A stretch of 64,000 nt of DNA from Hyaloscypha bicolor E (GCF_002865645.1 NW_020194684.1:2485030-2549029), one strand, 5' to 3'; positions 35,591 to 49,610 are shown, counted from the stretch's first letter. Notes: generated from the letters alone by a model not told the origin. Numbers and translations: made by a program.

Positions 35591-36959
35591 CCGAACCCTA
35601 CTACAAACTACCTTACCCTTAAATCCCTCTCGCTACGAACCATATATATATATACCGGGAAGGGCTTAGCCCTAAGGATTCGGGATAGCGAACCTTTGGG
35701 ATAAATATAAGCAGATAAAGAAATAAAAGAATAGTATTAATCTGGCTAGCTCTGACTATAAGGAAATCCTGGATTACCTTAATACCAGATTATTCTAGTA
35801 TAAGGTAAAGAAGTTAATTAATAAGAATCTTTGGGAATTATTTAAGAAGGATTTTAGTAACTTTAATCTCGAGATATTTAATTAACTAGATTAATATATA
35901 CTATACTAATTACGAGCTACTTTGTAATATAGTAGTATTTATATTAAATATAATTATAGTTACTTTACTATTATATAGTTCCTAGTTAATACTATTTAGA
36001 GAGAAAAGTAATATATGTAGACTACTAATAATATTATTATTACTAGATAAAACCTTAAAGCGGGCCTTATTACCTTATTATATATATTCCTAAATAATAG
36101 TATTATAAGAAATCGATATATTAAACTAATTATTACTTATATTTCCTTATAACCTACTACTTCTTTATTATCTATAATTGCTTCTACTAGTACCGGACTA
36201 TAGAAAGCTAAAGCTAATAATCTCTTATTACCTCTATTATCTCTAAACGGCCCTTTAGCTAGCCCTCTTATTATAAAGCTAATTAAAGAAGTAGTAAAGA
36301 TATATACTAAGATATAGAAGTATAATAGAACTAATAATAGTTTTAATTAAAAACTCGCTATTTTCCTTAATATTTACTAATATATAAAGCTTTTATAAAA
36401 GGTATTAGTAAGAGCTTTTCTTATTATATTAAAGAAACTAGTATAAGATTACTTTTATAATAACTAGCTCTTTTAATATATATATAAAGAGGCCTATATA
36501 AATATTTATAGCTTCTTTAAAGGCCCTAGTTTCTAATATTAAAACGTAGACAAGTAAAATACTATTATAATAGTAATTATAATAGCTTAATACCCTAAAA
36601 AGATAATATTTAAACTTATCTAGTTACTAATTAATAACCTATATAAATTATAATATAGACTAGTACTTGCCCTATAAAATACCGAATTCCTATATAATAA
36701 GATTATTACTTTCTATTAAGATATACTAGTATACTAATATATAGTCTCGAATTCTTTTCCTAATCTTAGCTAACTTATTAATAAGCTCTAATTATTTATT
36801 ACTATTTATAAGAAGAAATAATAGATTAATACCGAGATTCTCTTTATTAATTAATAATACTATTCTCAAAACCCTTTAAATAACTGTCTGTCCGGAAATT
36901 ATTAATACAAACCTAGCTATAACCTCGAAATCCGTAATAACTACTTTAAATCCTGTAAT

Positions 36960-37040
36960 TATAATAATTATATTCCGAAGTTATATTTTATATATAAGAA
37001 ACCCGAATACTACTTATAAAAGCATATACTAGAGAAATAA
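36960..37040 (+). pseudogene. Copia gag zinc-knuckle relic
   Basis: The frame reads YFIYKKPEYYL, stop, KH near 36983-37024, which fits a fungal copia Gag knuckle of the form CFxCxKxGCWSxxH in which each Cys codon changed to Tyr and Gly to Glu, all G-to-A changes. It locates gag upstream of pol in the plus orientation. Confidence 0.45.
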
Positions 37041-38967
37041 GAGACTAAAAAGGCTTGATTTAAGAATAGAAACATTTACTAATTTAGATTCCGAAATACC
37101 TATAACTTTAATAAATACTTTAGTAATACTTATATATAGTATATTACCGAATTTAAAAAGAATAAAAATAATAAAAATAATAAGAATAAACTAGTAAGTA
37201 ATACTTTTAAAGCCTTACTAGTAAAAACAAATAAAGGAAAGAAATATTATTCTAATTCCTATTTTACTTCTATTAAGAGCTTCCTAGCTATTCTTATAGC
37301 CTCCGCTTCTACTATTTCTATAACTAATACTCTTATAAATAATCTCATTTCTCTTTCTCTTATATATTAGATAATAGGCAAAAACCATACCTTAGAGCCT
37401 ATTAAATAAATAAAAGATATCCAGATATTTATAATTAATAATATATTAAGATATAATACTTATTACTTTTATAGAGTTATAATTAATACCAGAGCCTCTA
37501 GATTCTTAATTACTAGTTCTAACTAATTCCAAGCTTTATAGCAGACTAATAATAGTATCTAACTTAATAAAACTACTAAAGATTAAGTTAATATCTAGTT
37601 TAATATTAGATCTATAATAATAAGAATACTAATTAGGTAAGTATAATTCTATATTATACTTATAAAAACTTTATTTTTACTTAGCTTAGCTAATATAAAT
37701 AAGCTAGAAATCTATTTTAATAATCTTACTAATTATCTTATTACTTCTAATAAATGCTTTATACCTATAATATAATGTTTTAAATACTTTTTCCTATTTT
37801 GAAATACTATTTTATAAAGCTTTATTTCCGAATTCTTTATTTATAATCCCTGCTTTCTTATAGAAATTAAATTATAATATTTATATTACTATTTTAGTTA
37901 TTTATTTATTAGTAAGCTCTAAAATATACTAGAATAAATAGGCTATAATATTAATATAGAAGCCCTTAAATACTTTACGAAATATTATAAGTAATACTAG
38001 AAATTCAAATAATTACTAAAATAATTCAAGTTTAATCTAAGAAATAATATTAGCTTTAATTATTCTATTATTATTAATATTTTCTATATTTCTAGTAAGC
38101 TTATACTTTATATTATTAATAAAGGTACTTAATATTAAGCTAGCTAATAGCTTTAAAATATTAGTATATTATATATTTGGGATATCCTAAAATAATATTA
38201 GATTAATACCTATATAGGCCTTTCTAATTAAATTATAATAGATACTAGAAAGTAGTTTACTAATAAGGAATTCGCTTAGCTTATAAATATTATAGGAATC
38301 AAGATTAAAATCATTTCTATAGAAGCTTATAATTTTATCGGAATTATAGAATACTACTATAACTTAATTTAATATATTTATTTTATTATTACAAATGAAA
38401 TTAATAGAATTAATAAGAATATTATACTTTAAATAGCCTTTAAGGCTATTAATAATTCTGCTAGACCTAATGGTATTATTTTAATTCTCTTAATTTATAA
38501 TACTTTACCTTAAATAACTAAATATAATATCCTATTACTAATTATATTATAGTAATTAGTAGTATTTAAGAAAGTAATAGTAGAAATTCAGAAGCTTTAA
38601 GCTAGATACCAGATTATAAATACCCGAAATACCCGAAATAGTTCTAGTACTACTAATATTTATAAACTTTCCTTAAATTCGGATATTCTTATATAATATA
38701 AAGGAAATACTAGTTAATCTAGTAATTAGGATAGGCTATATAAGCTAGTAGCCATTAACGGAGAGAACTATATACTAGCTTTACTATATAGTAATATTAC
38801 CTTTTATTTAACCTCTATAAAGCCCTTTTATATAGGAGATATTAAGGTTATTACTAATAGCCCCGAACCTAAACCTGTTCCCGAACTCTATAGTAAGGCT
38901 AAAGGTAATACAGGTATAATTCCTCTTATTATTCCTGCTATTTTACTAAAGTATAATAGAAGACACT

Positions 38968-39294
38968 TGTAATAGATACATATAATGGCATATAGACAGG
39001 TATTAGATATCGTGGATCTAGTTTCCTATTTTAGGTAAAGCTTGTAATCGGAATTATACGGGCAATCGGAATTATACAGATTATATAGGATCGTATTTCC
39101 TAGTTAAGTAAAGTGCTTTGCAGGCTTGGCTAAGTACTAGGGAATATATAGAGAGACGCTTCTAGCTTTGGAAAGGGATATCAATTAGTCTTTTATTAGA
39201 ATCGATTCTTGGAATTAGTTATACTTATAAGTATTACTCTATAGCTTACTTACCTTAACTACTTATATATTACCCTACTATTATATACCTTATA
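38968..39294 (+). repeat. 5' LTR of chromovirus
   Basis: Starts TGTAATAGATACATATAATG and ends ACCTTATA. Less mutated than the 3' copy. Confidence 0.85.
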
Positions 39295-40404
39295 TTCTAA
39301 TTAATTCAACCTTCGGAGAGCAGTTTATTATAAGGTAGTCAAGCTATTAATAGATAAAATATTAATAGTTAGAGTATTAACCAGGAGAAGTGCCTCTACT
39401 ACTACTGGGGCAATCCAACTGGGTACCTAGAGGAGTACCTAGTCAAGTACTCTTTATACTGCCTAATCAGGAAAAGGAAATAGAACTCAGATATCCCTAG
39501 AACTAGTGGATAGAATAATAATAACGGAGAAATTAGTGGCAGCTTGCTATTATATTATTGAGTTAGAAATAGAGATATAATAGAAAGAAGATCTGGAGGA
39601 GCTAGAAGCTCAGATCTATTATCTTAAAGATATTTGGATATCCGGTATAGAACCCGTTATACCTCCGGTAATATCCTTAGTTCGGAGGGCTCTAAAAACC
39701 CGAGAACTACCTACTTACCGGAGAAAGAATATTAAAGAAGCCTAGGACTTCTTCTATTAGGCAGAGTTAAAATAGTATAAAGACGGCGGGATTACCTAGT
39801 TACTAATATAGTAAAAGTTATATATTATATTTCCTGTTTTAAGGATATAGCCAGGGATATCTGGAAGTATAGGGAGTAATTAGTAGGTATTAATACTATA
39901 GATTAGGAGATCTTTATTAAATTTATAAAGAATTCTATCTTGGATCCGGAGAACCGTAGTAATAATATCCTTACTAAGTTTAAAGATACCAAATAATGGC
40001 CAGACTAGAATATCTAAAGCTTTATATCTTACTTAAATAGCCTATTAGATAACTTGGGATATACGGATTTACTATAAGAGCGGAATGACTTATTTAGTAG
40101 TTTAAGGCAGGAAATTCGAGACGAGATTAATTATTAAGGAAATACTCTATAAGAAAAAGAGAAGCTTATCTCTATAGCTATAAGAATTAAGAATAATTTG
40201 AACCTATTTACTTAATAGAAATATAATAATAAGCTAATAGAATAGTAAAAAAAAGGAAATAAGAGAAAAGAAAAGGGAAATAATAAAGGAAAACGAAAGA
40301 GAAATATATTTCTATTACGAGGTTTGCAAAACCGGAATAATAAAAGTATAGTAATAGGGTCTAATATAGTACCTATATTAGGATTTATAAGACCGGATAT
40401 AATT

Positions 40405-40446
40405 TGCTTTACTTATTAGAAGGAAAGTTACTATACTATTACTTGC
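40405..40446 (+). pseudogene. Chromovirus gag zinc-knuckle relic
   Basis: The 14-codon frame has the CX2CX4HX4C spacing with the first and last Cys kept (CFT...ITC), the second Cys changed to Tyr and the His to Tyr, consistent with transitions. Marks the end of gag. Confidence 0.55.
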
Positions 40447-41339
40447 CCTAATTAAGGGAAACCGATTTACTATAACTATAATAAATCTGGTTATAAAATA
40501 TATAAGTATCTAGAACTAAAGAAGCCGAAAAACGAATATGCCCTATAATAGTTATATTTATTTATACTATAGAGAGTAAGGCCCCTGAAACGAGGATAGT
40601 AATTAAGGTTACTATTAAAATAATAAAAGATAGGTAAAGAGTTAAAGTATTAGTAGATTCGGATATAAAGGCTAATTATATAAAAAAGAGATTAGCTTTA
40701 GATATAGGTATTCTATTAATATTAAAAGTAATTCCCTTATTCTTATTAGAAAAAAAGAGGATTCATTTATATAGAGATTATATTTTTGGGGTTATTACCG
40801 AGAATATACTAGGGAACTAAAAAAAGGCTAATATATACTTTATATTATATAATTTCGATCTGAACTATATTAATATAATATTTGAATTCCTATAGCTTTA
40901 CTAAGTTAACTTCCTGATTTCCTTTAGGGAGGTAATATAGAGATACCAGATTTAATTATAGAAGATTAAAGTTCTAAATACTAGAAAGTTTACTAAAATA
41001 GTAAAATATAAAATATATATTTTTCTATTAATTACCTATTCTATAATAGATAGCTAAAGGATTACTACTATTATTACTAATGAAATAGTTATACTTTTTA
41101 AAAAGTATTAGGACCTTTTCTAAGTATTTTCTATAGAGGCTATAGGTATACTATCCGACTACTATATAATAGAGTATTATATAGATCTGAAACTAGGGTC
41201 CTAACTACTATATAGTTCTATATATACTTTATTAGAAAGAGAGCTTAAAGTCCTTCGGAAATATCTTAATACTAGCCTAGAGAAGAAATAAATCCATTAT
41301 TCTACTAGCCTAGCTAATACCCTAATTATATTTATTCTA

Positions 41340-43720
41340 AAGAAAGAAAATAGCCTATATTTATATATTAACTACCAGAATCTAAATAGGATTACTATTA
41401 AGAACCAAATACTATTACTATTTATTAGTAAGACTATAGATAGGCTTTATAAAACAAAGATATATATAAAGTTAAACTTAAAGAATACTTACTATTAGTT
41501 ATAAATATAGAAAGGTAATAAATAAAAAATAGTATTTTAAATATATTATAAATATTTTAAGTACTATATTATATTCTTTAGACTATCTAATATTCTAGTA
41601 ATATTCCAGGTATATATTAACTATATACTAATAGGTCTTATAGATATTATTTATATAGTCTATCTAGATAATATTTTGATTTATTTAAAAGACCCAGAAT
41701 AGTATATAGTAGTAATCTAATATATATTTAAGTAATTATAATAATACTAACTCTTTATAAACTTGGTAAAATGCGAGTTTAATATAGAGAGAATAGAGTT
41801 CCTGGAGTTTGTAATTAGCCTAAATAATATAGAAATAGAAGCTAGTAGAATTATAGCTATTAGGAAATAGCTAGCCTTAAAGAATAATATCTGAGAAGTT
41901 TAAATATTTCTGGGTTTTATTAACTTCTACTAGAGGTTTATTTATAGATATTCTAGGGTAATAAAAGAATTAACTAATTTATTAAAAACTAGTAGAAACC
42001 TATAATATTATTTTAGCTAGATAGATAAGGCAAATAAGGCTTTTAAGAAGTTATAAATTATATTTATAATAGTACTAATTCTTTATTATTTTGATCTAGC
42101 CTTAAAGATTTATATAGAAATAGATATTTTAAGATTTGTAATTATAAATATAATTTCCTAGCTTTTTAGTAAAGAGGCAAAAGCCAGATAATACTCTATT
42201 ATTTTCTATTTAAAGAAAATAACTATAATTAAGAATAGATATAAAATATATAATTCTAAGCTCTTGGCTATTATTCTGGTATTCTATATCTAGTAATATT
42301 ATTTAATATATATCCGGTATACTATTATTATTAAAACAGATTATAATAATTTAAAATACTTTATAACTAAAAGAAAACTAAATAATTAATAAATAAGATA
42401 AGTAAAGAAGCTAGCTATCTTTAATTTCGTCTTAAAATACTAGCCGGGATATAGTAACCCTGCTAATAAGCTATTAAGAAAGCCAGACTTTATAGCAGGT
42501 ATAAATAAAAACACTTTATTACCTATATTTTATAACAAGCTATAGAATATAGAATAGAGAGCCCTATAGGTAATAGTAATAGAATACTATATTATTTCTA
42601 TAATACTATAATTCAAGGCCTAGAAAAGAGGAGGTAAGTACTTTTTAATTAGTAAAATACTAAGGAATTCTAAAAAGAAAGTCTATTTTAGTAATAGAAT
42701 AATACTAGAGATATTACTACTTGAGTCTATTACTAGTATAGCTAGTTACAAATAGTATATACTACGGATTCTAGCTATATAAGTAGCTGGATCCAAAATA
42801 GTATATAAAAAAGATAAAGAGATATTATTTAAACTACTATTATAGTACTAAAGGCTTAATCTATTAGTATAATACCAGTAGTATAAATAGTTCTTAAAAG
42901 AGACCTTTACTAGAGCTATTAAGACTTGGGAATTTAATATATCTGGGTTATTAAGATATTAGAATACTATCTATATACTAAATAAGCCGGCTCTTAAAGA
43001 AGAATTACTATAAGCTAACTATAATAATCCTATAAATAGGTATTTTAGTACTAGTAAGATACTAGAAATCTTCTAGAGGAAGTATTTCTGGTAAAATATA
43101 AAAAAGAATATAAAAGACTATATTAGAACTTATCCTATATATTAATGGACCAAGGTAAAAAGACATTTACTATATAATATATTCAATTTATTCTCTCTTC
43201 CCTCCAAGCTATAGTAAGAAATTACTATAGACTTTATTATAAGACTGCCCCCTTTTAGGTTTTATAATAAAGTATATAATTCTATATTTATTATTATTAA
43301 TAAATATACGAAAATAATATAATATATTCCGACTATTAAGGAAATCTCGGCTCCTGAGTTAGTAGAGCTATTTATATATTATATTATTAAAAACTTTAGT
43401 ATACCTATAGATATAACCTCTAATAAAGAATTTATCTTTATAAGCAAGTTCTAGTCAAGTTTATACTTTTATTTAAAGGTTTAATAATAGCTAAATATAG
43501 TATTTTACCTATAAACTAATAAATAAACAGAGAATCTAAACCAAATTCTGGAATAATACTTGAGGTACTATACTAGTTACTAGTAAAATAACTAAATAGT
43601 AAAGCTTATTTTTATAGAATTTATATATAATAATTCTATATATTTAATAATAAGAATTTCTCTATTCTATATATTATACGGATTCTATTCTAGTATTAAA
43701 CTATATATTAAGAATAATAT
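41340..43720 (+). pseudogene. Chromovirus pol: RT, RNase H and integrase (degenerate)
   Basis: RT motifs appear in order: INYQNLNRITIKN at about 41370, IYIKLNLKNTYY at about 41460, YINYILIGLIDIIYIVYLDNILIYL at 41610-41690 (the YLDDILIY active site with the second Asp changed to Asn; quoted here only in part as YLDNILIY), and VKCEFNIERIEFLEFVIS. The RNase H region lies around 42000-42400. Integrase shows LEIFQRKYFWQNI, DYIRTYPIYQ (zinc-binding Cys residues mutated to Tyr), ITIDFIIRLPP with a catalytic Asp, and ITSNKEFIF. About one stop every 10-20 codons; not functional. Confidence 0.7.
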
Positions 43721-44149
43721 TCCAGAAAAAGAAATACTAGTAATATAGGAAAAAATATAGAGGATTTAAGTAAAATAGGAGATACTAGAAAAGTAATAGC
43801 AAAAAGTAATAGATATATAAAAAAAGTACTATAATAAGAAATATATTAATAAGAAATTTAATATATATAATAAAGTTATATTTTATATAAAGAATATTTA
43901 ATAGCTATAACCTAGTATAAAACTAGTAAATAGATATCTCGGTTCTTTTAAAGTTCTAGAAGTTATAGAAATATATAAATAAGTATACCGCTTGAAATTA
44001 CTACTATTATATTAGATCTATAATATTTTCTATATTTCTCTCTTGAAACTATAATACTTATAAGCTAATACTATAATAGAACTAGAACCGGTCGAGATTA
44101 AAAGCAAAGAAGAATTCGAGATAGAATCTATTATAGCCTATAAAAAGGG

Positions 44150-44275
44150 CAGAAAAGGAAAAAAAATATCTCGTTTATTAAAAGGGCTACTTACCGGCAA
44201 ATAATATATAAGAACTACTAAGTAATCTAGAGAATATAGTTCAAGAATTATAAGAATACTTGGAAAAGAGTAATA
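44150..44275 (+). pseudogene. Chromodomain relic of the chromovirus
   Basis: The frame reads KYLVY, stop, KGYLPANNI, stop, ELLSNLENIVQEL, stop, EYLEK. This follows the chromodomain pattern YLVKWKGY...TWEP...NLxNA. The stops sit where Trp or Gln/Arg codons are expected. In chromoviruses this domain binds histone marks and steers integration to heterochromatin (established for the group). Confidence 0.65.
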
Positions 44276-45082
44276 TTATAATACTATTAGCCAAATAAAG
44301 GTATAAAAGATAAATGCTTTTATTAGGAAACTATTAAAAACTATATATTTATTTTTAGAAAAACTATATAAAAATTATTAAGAATTCTAAAAACTTTAAT
44401 TTCTATATCCTATAAATATTTTACTTTTATAACTATTCTCTACTATTTTTATTATTATTCTTATTAGGATTCTCTCGAGAAACAGGTAGTAAATTGGCCT
44501 ATAAAGCTATTAGCTATTAGTAAGAAATAAGAAAGAAGTAAGCTTATTTAATACTAAAGAATATTAATTATACTATTAAGAGTACTTTATACTTATACTA
44601 AGCTAGTAAGAATTACTTAACTTATTTCTTGGATTATTAGGAGAATTTATTAGCCTCAAATAATAGCTTTAATATAAGAAATATATACTGTTTAGTATAA
44701 AAGAAAAATAGTAATAGACTTTTCCTTTTCGGATAAAGGATAAGAAAAATGCTTATATATATTAATAGCTTAAAAAAGGCAGTTTAACTATATTATATAT
44801 ATTTGAAGAACCTTAGATAATATTAGAATAGGGAATAAATAAAAGAAATTATAACTTATAGGATTATACTTCTTATTTTTGGAATAATAGTAATTATATA
44901 CCAAGTAATTATTACTCTTAATATAAGTAAGGTTAGGAAACTTAGTAATATTCTTGGAATATTAAAGATAGTAAGGGCGAATTAAGGATATAAAAGTATT
45001 AGCCAAATAAGTAGTAATAGACTAATAAATACTAAGAGAAGTATTTATCTTAATAAATAAAGAAGTAAAAGAAGAAATTAGA

Positions 45083-45165
45083 AGGAAATTTAAATAAAGC
45101 TTAAATAAAGCTTAAATAAAGCTTAAAGAAGCTTAAAGAAAGCTTAAAAAAGGAAAGCAAGGAAT
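45083..45165 (+). repeat. 11-bp tandem repeat in chromovirus 3' region
   Basis: Repeats of AAAGCTTAAAT decaying into AAGCTTAAAGAAGC. Lies in the non-coding part before the 3' LTR. Confidence 0.6.
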
Positions 45166-45688
45166 AAAGAGAAGCTAGATATAATATTATAGTTAAGAAA
45201 AGAAAGGTTAGTTAGTAGGAAAAAAGAGGCCTTTTTATAATACCCTTTTTCCGAATAGTAATTATAAATTCGGAACTAGCTCTATACCAGGAATACCTAG
45301 AAAATTCCAAAAAAGGGATTTATAAATAAACTAGAAGATTAGATTAACTTTTCCAAGCTTTTGGGCCTATAGAATAATAATTTATTTATAAATAGAGGCT
45401 AAGTTAGAATTTATAAACTAATTAGAAAACCGGAAGAGCTTTCTGCCTAATAATATATACTATACCTATATTACCTTTATAAGAAGGAATTACCAGAGGC
45501 AATTTACAAGTTAGCTAGGCAGGATTAATAAACTATATCCTTAAGTCTATTACCTGGTATAATAATAGGGTAATTATAGGAAGTCTTTAGAGAGGACTAA
45601 TAACCAGAAAGATTTCAGGGAATTATTTATAAAGCTATTTATAGTTCTTTTAGGCCTCTTGGGAACAAGGGCCCAGAGAAGGAATTAA

Positions 45689-46015
45689 TATAATAGATAT
45701 ATATAATAGTATATAGATAGGTATCAGATATTATAAATCTAGTTTCCTATTTTAGGTAAAGCTTATAATCGGAATTATATAGGCAATCGGAATTATATAG
45801 ATTATATAAGATTATATTTCCTAGTTAAGTAAAGTGCTTTACAGGCTTGGCTAAGTACTAGGGAATATATAGAGAGATGCTTCTAGCTTTAGAAAGAGAT
45901 ATTAATTAGTCTTTTATTAGAATCGATTCTTGGAATTAGTTATATTTATAAGTATTACTTTATAGCTTACTTACCTTAACTACTTATATATTACCCTGCT
46001 ATTATATACCTTATA
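45689..46015 (+). repeat. 3' LTR of chromovirus
   Basis: Same length as the 5' LTR, starting TATAATAGATATATATAATA. Differences are nearly all transitions. Preceded by a purine-rich stretch (CCCAGAGAAGGAAT). Confidence 0.85.
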
Positions 46016-47154
46016 ATACCCTTATAAAAACCCGGATTTTATAGTATTTTTATAAAATAATAACCTATATAAGAACTCCTATTAAGTTAAAATTACTAGC
46101 TTTCTAGAAAAGAATATATTTAAGATTACTTCCAGATCTCAAATACTAAAAAAGATATATATCTTTAATTCCCGGTTTATTAATGAGATTAAGAATAAGA
46201 ATATAAAAAGAGAGCTTAAGAAATCGAGACTAGTTATCTAGGCTTATAATAATAATAATAAGAAATATATAATATTAATATAATTATTTATTATTTAATA
46301 TATTAGCTAGAGAATTATTCTTAATATTATTACTATAATAACAGATATTATAGAGCTATATTTAATAATATCTTATAAGCTTATATCTAATTAATAACCT
46401 TATTTAACTATAATTTTTATATTAACTCACCTTATAAGCTTATTAGAGAGCTAAATCTAAATAATAATTCGGTTCTAAAGATTATAAAACTATTATATAA
46501 TATACCGGAAGCTAGGAATTACTAGTTTAAAACTTACTATTTCTACTATATTAATAAGCTTTCTATAAAACAGTTAACTTATAACCCTTATCTTTTCTAT
46601 AATAAATAACCTTTCGGAATTATTAGCCTTTAAACTAATAATACCCTATTTATTAGAACTAATAATTTTATAAAAGCAAAATAACTAAAGCTTTATAAGG
46701 CTAAGTTTTTAGCTAAAAAGTATAAATACTTTACTATTAATTATAATCTTAAGTTTAATAAAGATATTATTTATACGAATATTACTAGAATTACTCTTAT
46801 ATAGAAATACTAGTATAAAAACCTCCGAACTATTTCTATAAAAAATACTACTACTATAAGTAATAGAAGTACTATTTATTAAGATCTCTTTATTAAAGAC
46901 TAATATATTATCTAATATACTAGAGAAGTATATATTATATTAGCCTATTAACTAAAAGCTTTATATAACCTATTAATTACTACTTAAACTATTAAATTCT
47001 CGGAAACTAATATAAAGGTACTTAATAAGTATATTTAATAGTAAATTAAGAATATTACTAGAGAACTAAAATTCATAAAGCTAGTAAAGAAGTTCTTATA
47101 TTTAATTATTTTTATAAATACTTTATTTGCGAATAATAGAGATCTCTTTTCCCA

Positions 47155-47640
47155 AATCAGATATATTCTAGTTCTAATAAACAGAACTAGATATACTAAT
47201 ATTATTTACTAGTTTTCTACTAAATATAAGAAAGTTACTAGAAGTATTCTAGCTTCGGAACTTTATAGTATGGCTTACGGCTTTAATATAGGCGCTTTAG
47301 TTAAATTTATAATTAATAAAGTACTAGAAATAAAACTATTATTAGTAATCTATACGAATTCAAAGTTATTATATAAATACCTTATTAAATTAGGAACTAT
47401 TCGAGAAAAGCATCTAATAATTAATATAATATATCTTTACTAGATATATAAATAATAAGAGATTATAGAAGTCAAATAAATTAAAAGAGAATTAAATCCT
47501 GCTAATTTTATAATAAAATTAAAGCTAATAAATGCTCTTAAATACCTAATTAATATAAATACTATATAATTAGATATAAAGAAATAAGTTAAATATAAAT
47601 AGGACAGGAAATAGATATATGAGATAAAAGAATATTATAA
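47155..47640 (+). pseudogene. Copia RNase H / pol C-terminal end
   Basis: With a few stops the plus frame reads NRTRYTNIIY, RSILASELYSMAYGFNIGAL, then VIYTNSKLLYKYLIKLGTI (from TDSKSLYxxLVKLGT), REKHLIINIIYLY and NPANFITK (from NPADxxTK). This is the typical end of fungal copia polyproteins. The same segment recurs at 5567-6000. Confidence 0.75.
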
Positions 47641-47810
47641 AAAGAGAAGTTATATATAAAAAGCCATAGCCTTTAGTATATAACTAAAACCTTAAAAGTA
47701 ATATAGATATATAAAGTATTTGGGAAATCTAATACTAAGCCGGATTAGGGAATTTGTATATAATCGAAAAAAAAATACTATTTTTCGCGTTTTTTTTAGA
47801 GAGTTTCTAG

Positions 47811-48107
47811 TATTAATATAGCTATTTCTTTAGGAATCACATATATAGTTACGAGATACGAGATACGGGATATAAGTAATAAGATATAAGTAATAGGATA
47901 TAAGATACGAGATATAGTTATATAACCTTATATCTTATTAGTAACTTGACTAGTAAACTAGACTCCTTTAGGCTTAGTAGATTTAGGGATTATATATTAA
48001 TATTATAATACTATAATTCCTATTTCTAAATAATAACTTTACTAATTATATATAAATAACATTTTATAACTTATATAATAGTATTATATATTATTAGTAA
48101 ACTAATA
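47811..48107 (+). repeat. Copia 3' LTR
   Basis: 297 bp, same length as the 5' LTR and differing almost only by C-to-T and G-to-A. Ends CTAATA where the 5' copy has CCGACA. Confidence 0.85.
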
Positions 48108-49229
48108 GTTCTATATAGAATCTATAAATTAATAAGCTTAAATAAGATATATAGTAACTAGTATTAAATACTTTATATAAAAGTAAGCCTTATTTAAATA
48201 TAAAGCTTAAAGGCAAGTAATTTTAATCTTATAAAACTGCTTTTTTTAGCTCTAAATTTATTAGTTTTATATTTAAATAGAAATACCGGATTATAATATT
48301 TTCCTATTTTATTTTATTAACTAAATAAATAAAATTAAATTAGGTCTAATAAGTTTAGCTAGTTTTAATAAAGTCTAAATAATAACTAATAGTATTAGAT
48401 ATTATTATTTCTAGTTCTAATTAATATAAAATATCTAAATTATATATTTCGAATTTAATAATCTAGTATATTAATTATTTAAAAGAAAATTTAATATTCT
48501 TGAAATATTTTAAGTTCTTATAATCTATAAGAATCTTTATATAAATATAATTATTAATATACTAGAATTATATATAAATAGTATATTTAATAGCTAATAG
48601 TTCTTTTTTTTAAAAAAAATTATATAATTTAATTCCGTATTTTAAAGTTTTCTATTATTAAATATTATTAAATAGAAAATACTTTATTTATTTATTTAAA
48701 ATAAAATATAACTAATAGCCTATTTAGAAGTATTAGTTTTAATAATAAATAATTAATACTAGTTTAACTATTATAGAATAAGTTTATTTATAAGTTTATT
48801 TTTAAGAATAAAAAAATATTAATATTTAGTTATCTAAATTATTAATTAATTTTTCTATTTTTATAATTCTATATTTATTTCCTTAAATAAATTATTTAAA
48901 AAAAAAATAATAATAAAATTATATATAAATTTCCGGTAATAAAAAACTAATTTCAAACATTATTTAATTTTATAAATATTTATAAATACTAGCTATTTTT
49001 TATTAGCTTTATTTTTAATTATAAAATTTTAATAATTCTATTTCTTATAATATATCTATAAAATTCTATTTCTAAAATACTAATTATATATTTACTAGAC
49101 TTAATAAAAAGCTTATTTTCTTTTAGCTTATTTAGAATTTAATTTAAATAATTCTAGTATTTTTTAAGTAAATTAGAAAAAACTAAAATATTATTAAGAA
49201 ATATAATAATAAAGTAATTAAGAAAAGAT

Positions 49230-49610
49230 TAAAGAATAATATTTATTAATATTTAGAAAATAGCTAGAGTATTTATAAGTTTTATTAGTATTATAAGATA
49301 TTTAAACTTATTAATTTACATATTAAAAACTATATATAAAATACTAGATTTAGTATTAAAAACCTAATAAAATTCAGAAAATAAATAAAATTTAGAAATA
49401 AATTTAAAGTTTCTAATTTAATTAAGATAATTCTAAATTTTAGGCAAGAAATAAATATTCTTTTCTATAACTATATTTAAGCCCCGGTAATTAATATATA
49501 TATACTAAGTAATATTTAACTTTTTTATAAAAAATATAAGTATTTCCCAAGAATTATTATTTATTTTAATTAATTTCTTTTTAAATATTATAATAATTTA
49601 TTTAGTTTAT
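49230..49610 (-). pseudogene. Reverse transcriptase relic of gypsy-2
   Basis: Minus-strand translation gives, with stops, a series matching the gypsy RT core: NSWEILIFFIKK (from SSPWGAPxLFVKK), INYRGLN (from VDYRGLN), KFISKF for the KIDL region, then KFKYLIILIKLINTLAIF, which corresponds to YLVMPFGLTNAPATF. Changes fit C-to-T and G-to-A. Not functional. Confidence 0.6.

Larger units (their letters stand above)
38968..46015 (+). mobile_element. Ty3/gypsy chromovirus nested in copia
   Basis: Two 327-bp LTRs (38968-39294 and 45689-46015) bound a 7.05-kb element. Flanks ACACT and ATACC fit a 5-bp duplication ACACC after one C-to-T on each side. Order on the plus strand is gag with zinc knuckle, RT, RNase H, integrase, chromodomain: the Ty3/gypsy chromovirus arrangement. 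A further 1.4 kb lies between the chromodomain and the 3' LTR. All frames contain many stops, mainly TAG/TAA. Confidence 0.85.
34689..48107 (+). mobile_element. Ty1/copia retrotransposon, split by a nested gypsy element
   Basis: Two 297-bp LTRs (34689-34985 and 47811-48107) are flanked by an identical 5-bp duplication GTTCT (34684-34688 and 48108-48112). Without the 7.05-kb insertion at 38968-46015 the element is about 6.4 kb. Order on the plus strand is copia-like: a gag region (about 35700-37200) with a zinc-knuckle relic, then protease/integrase/RT, with RNase H at the 3' end next to the LTR. Many stops. The 5' LTR and first 800 bp are much less mutated than the 3' LTR. Confidence 0.85.
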
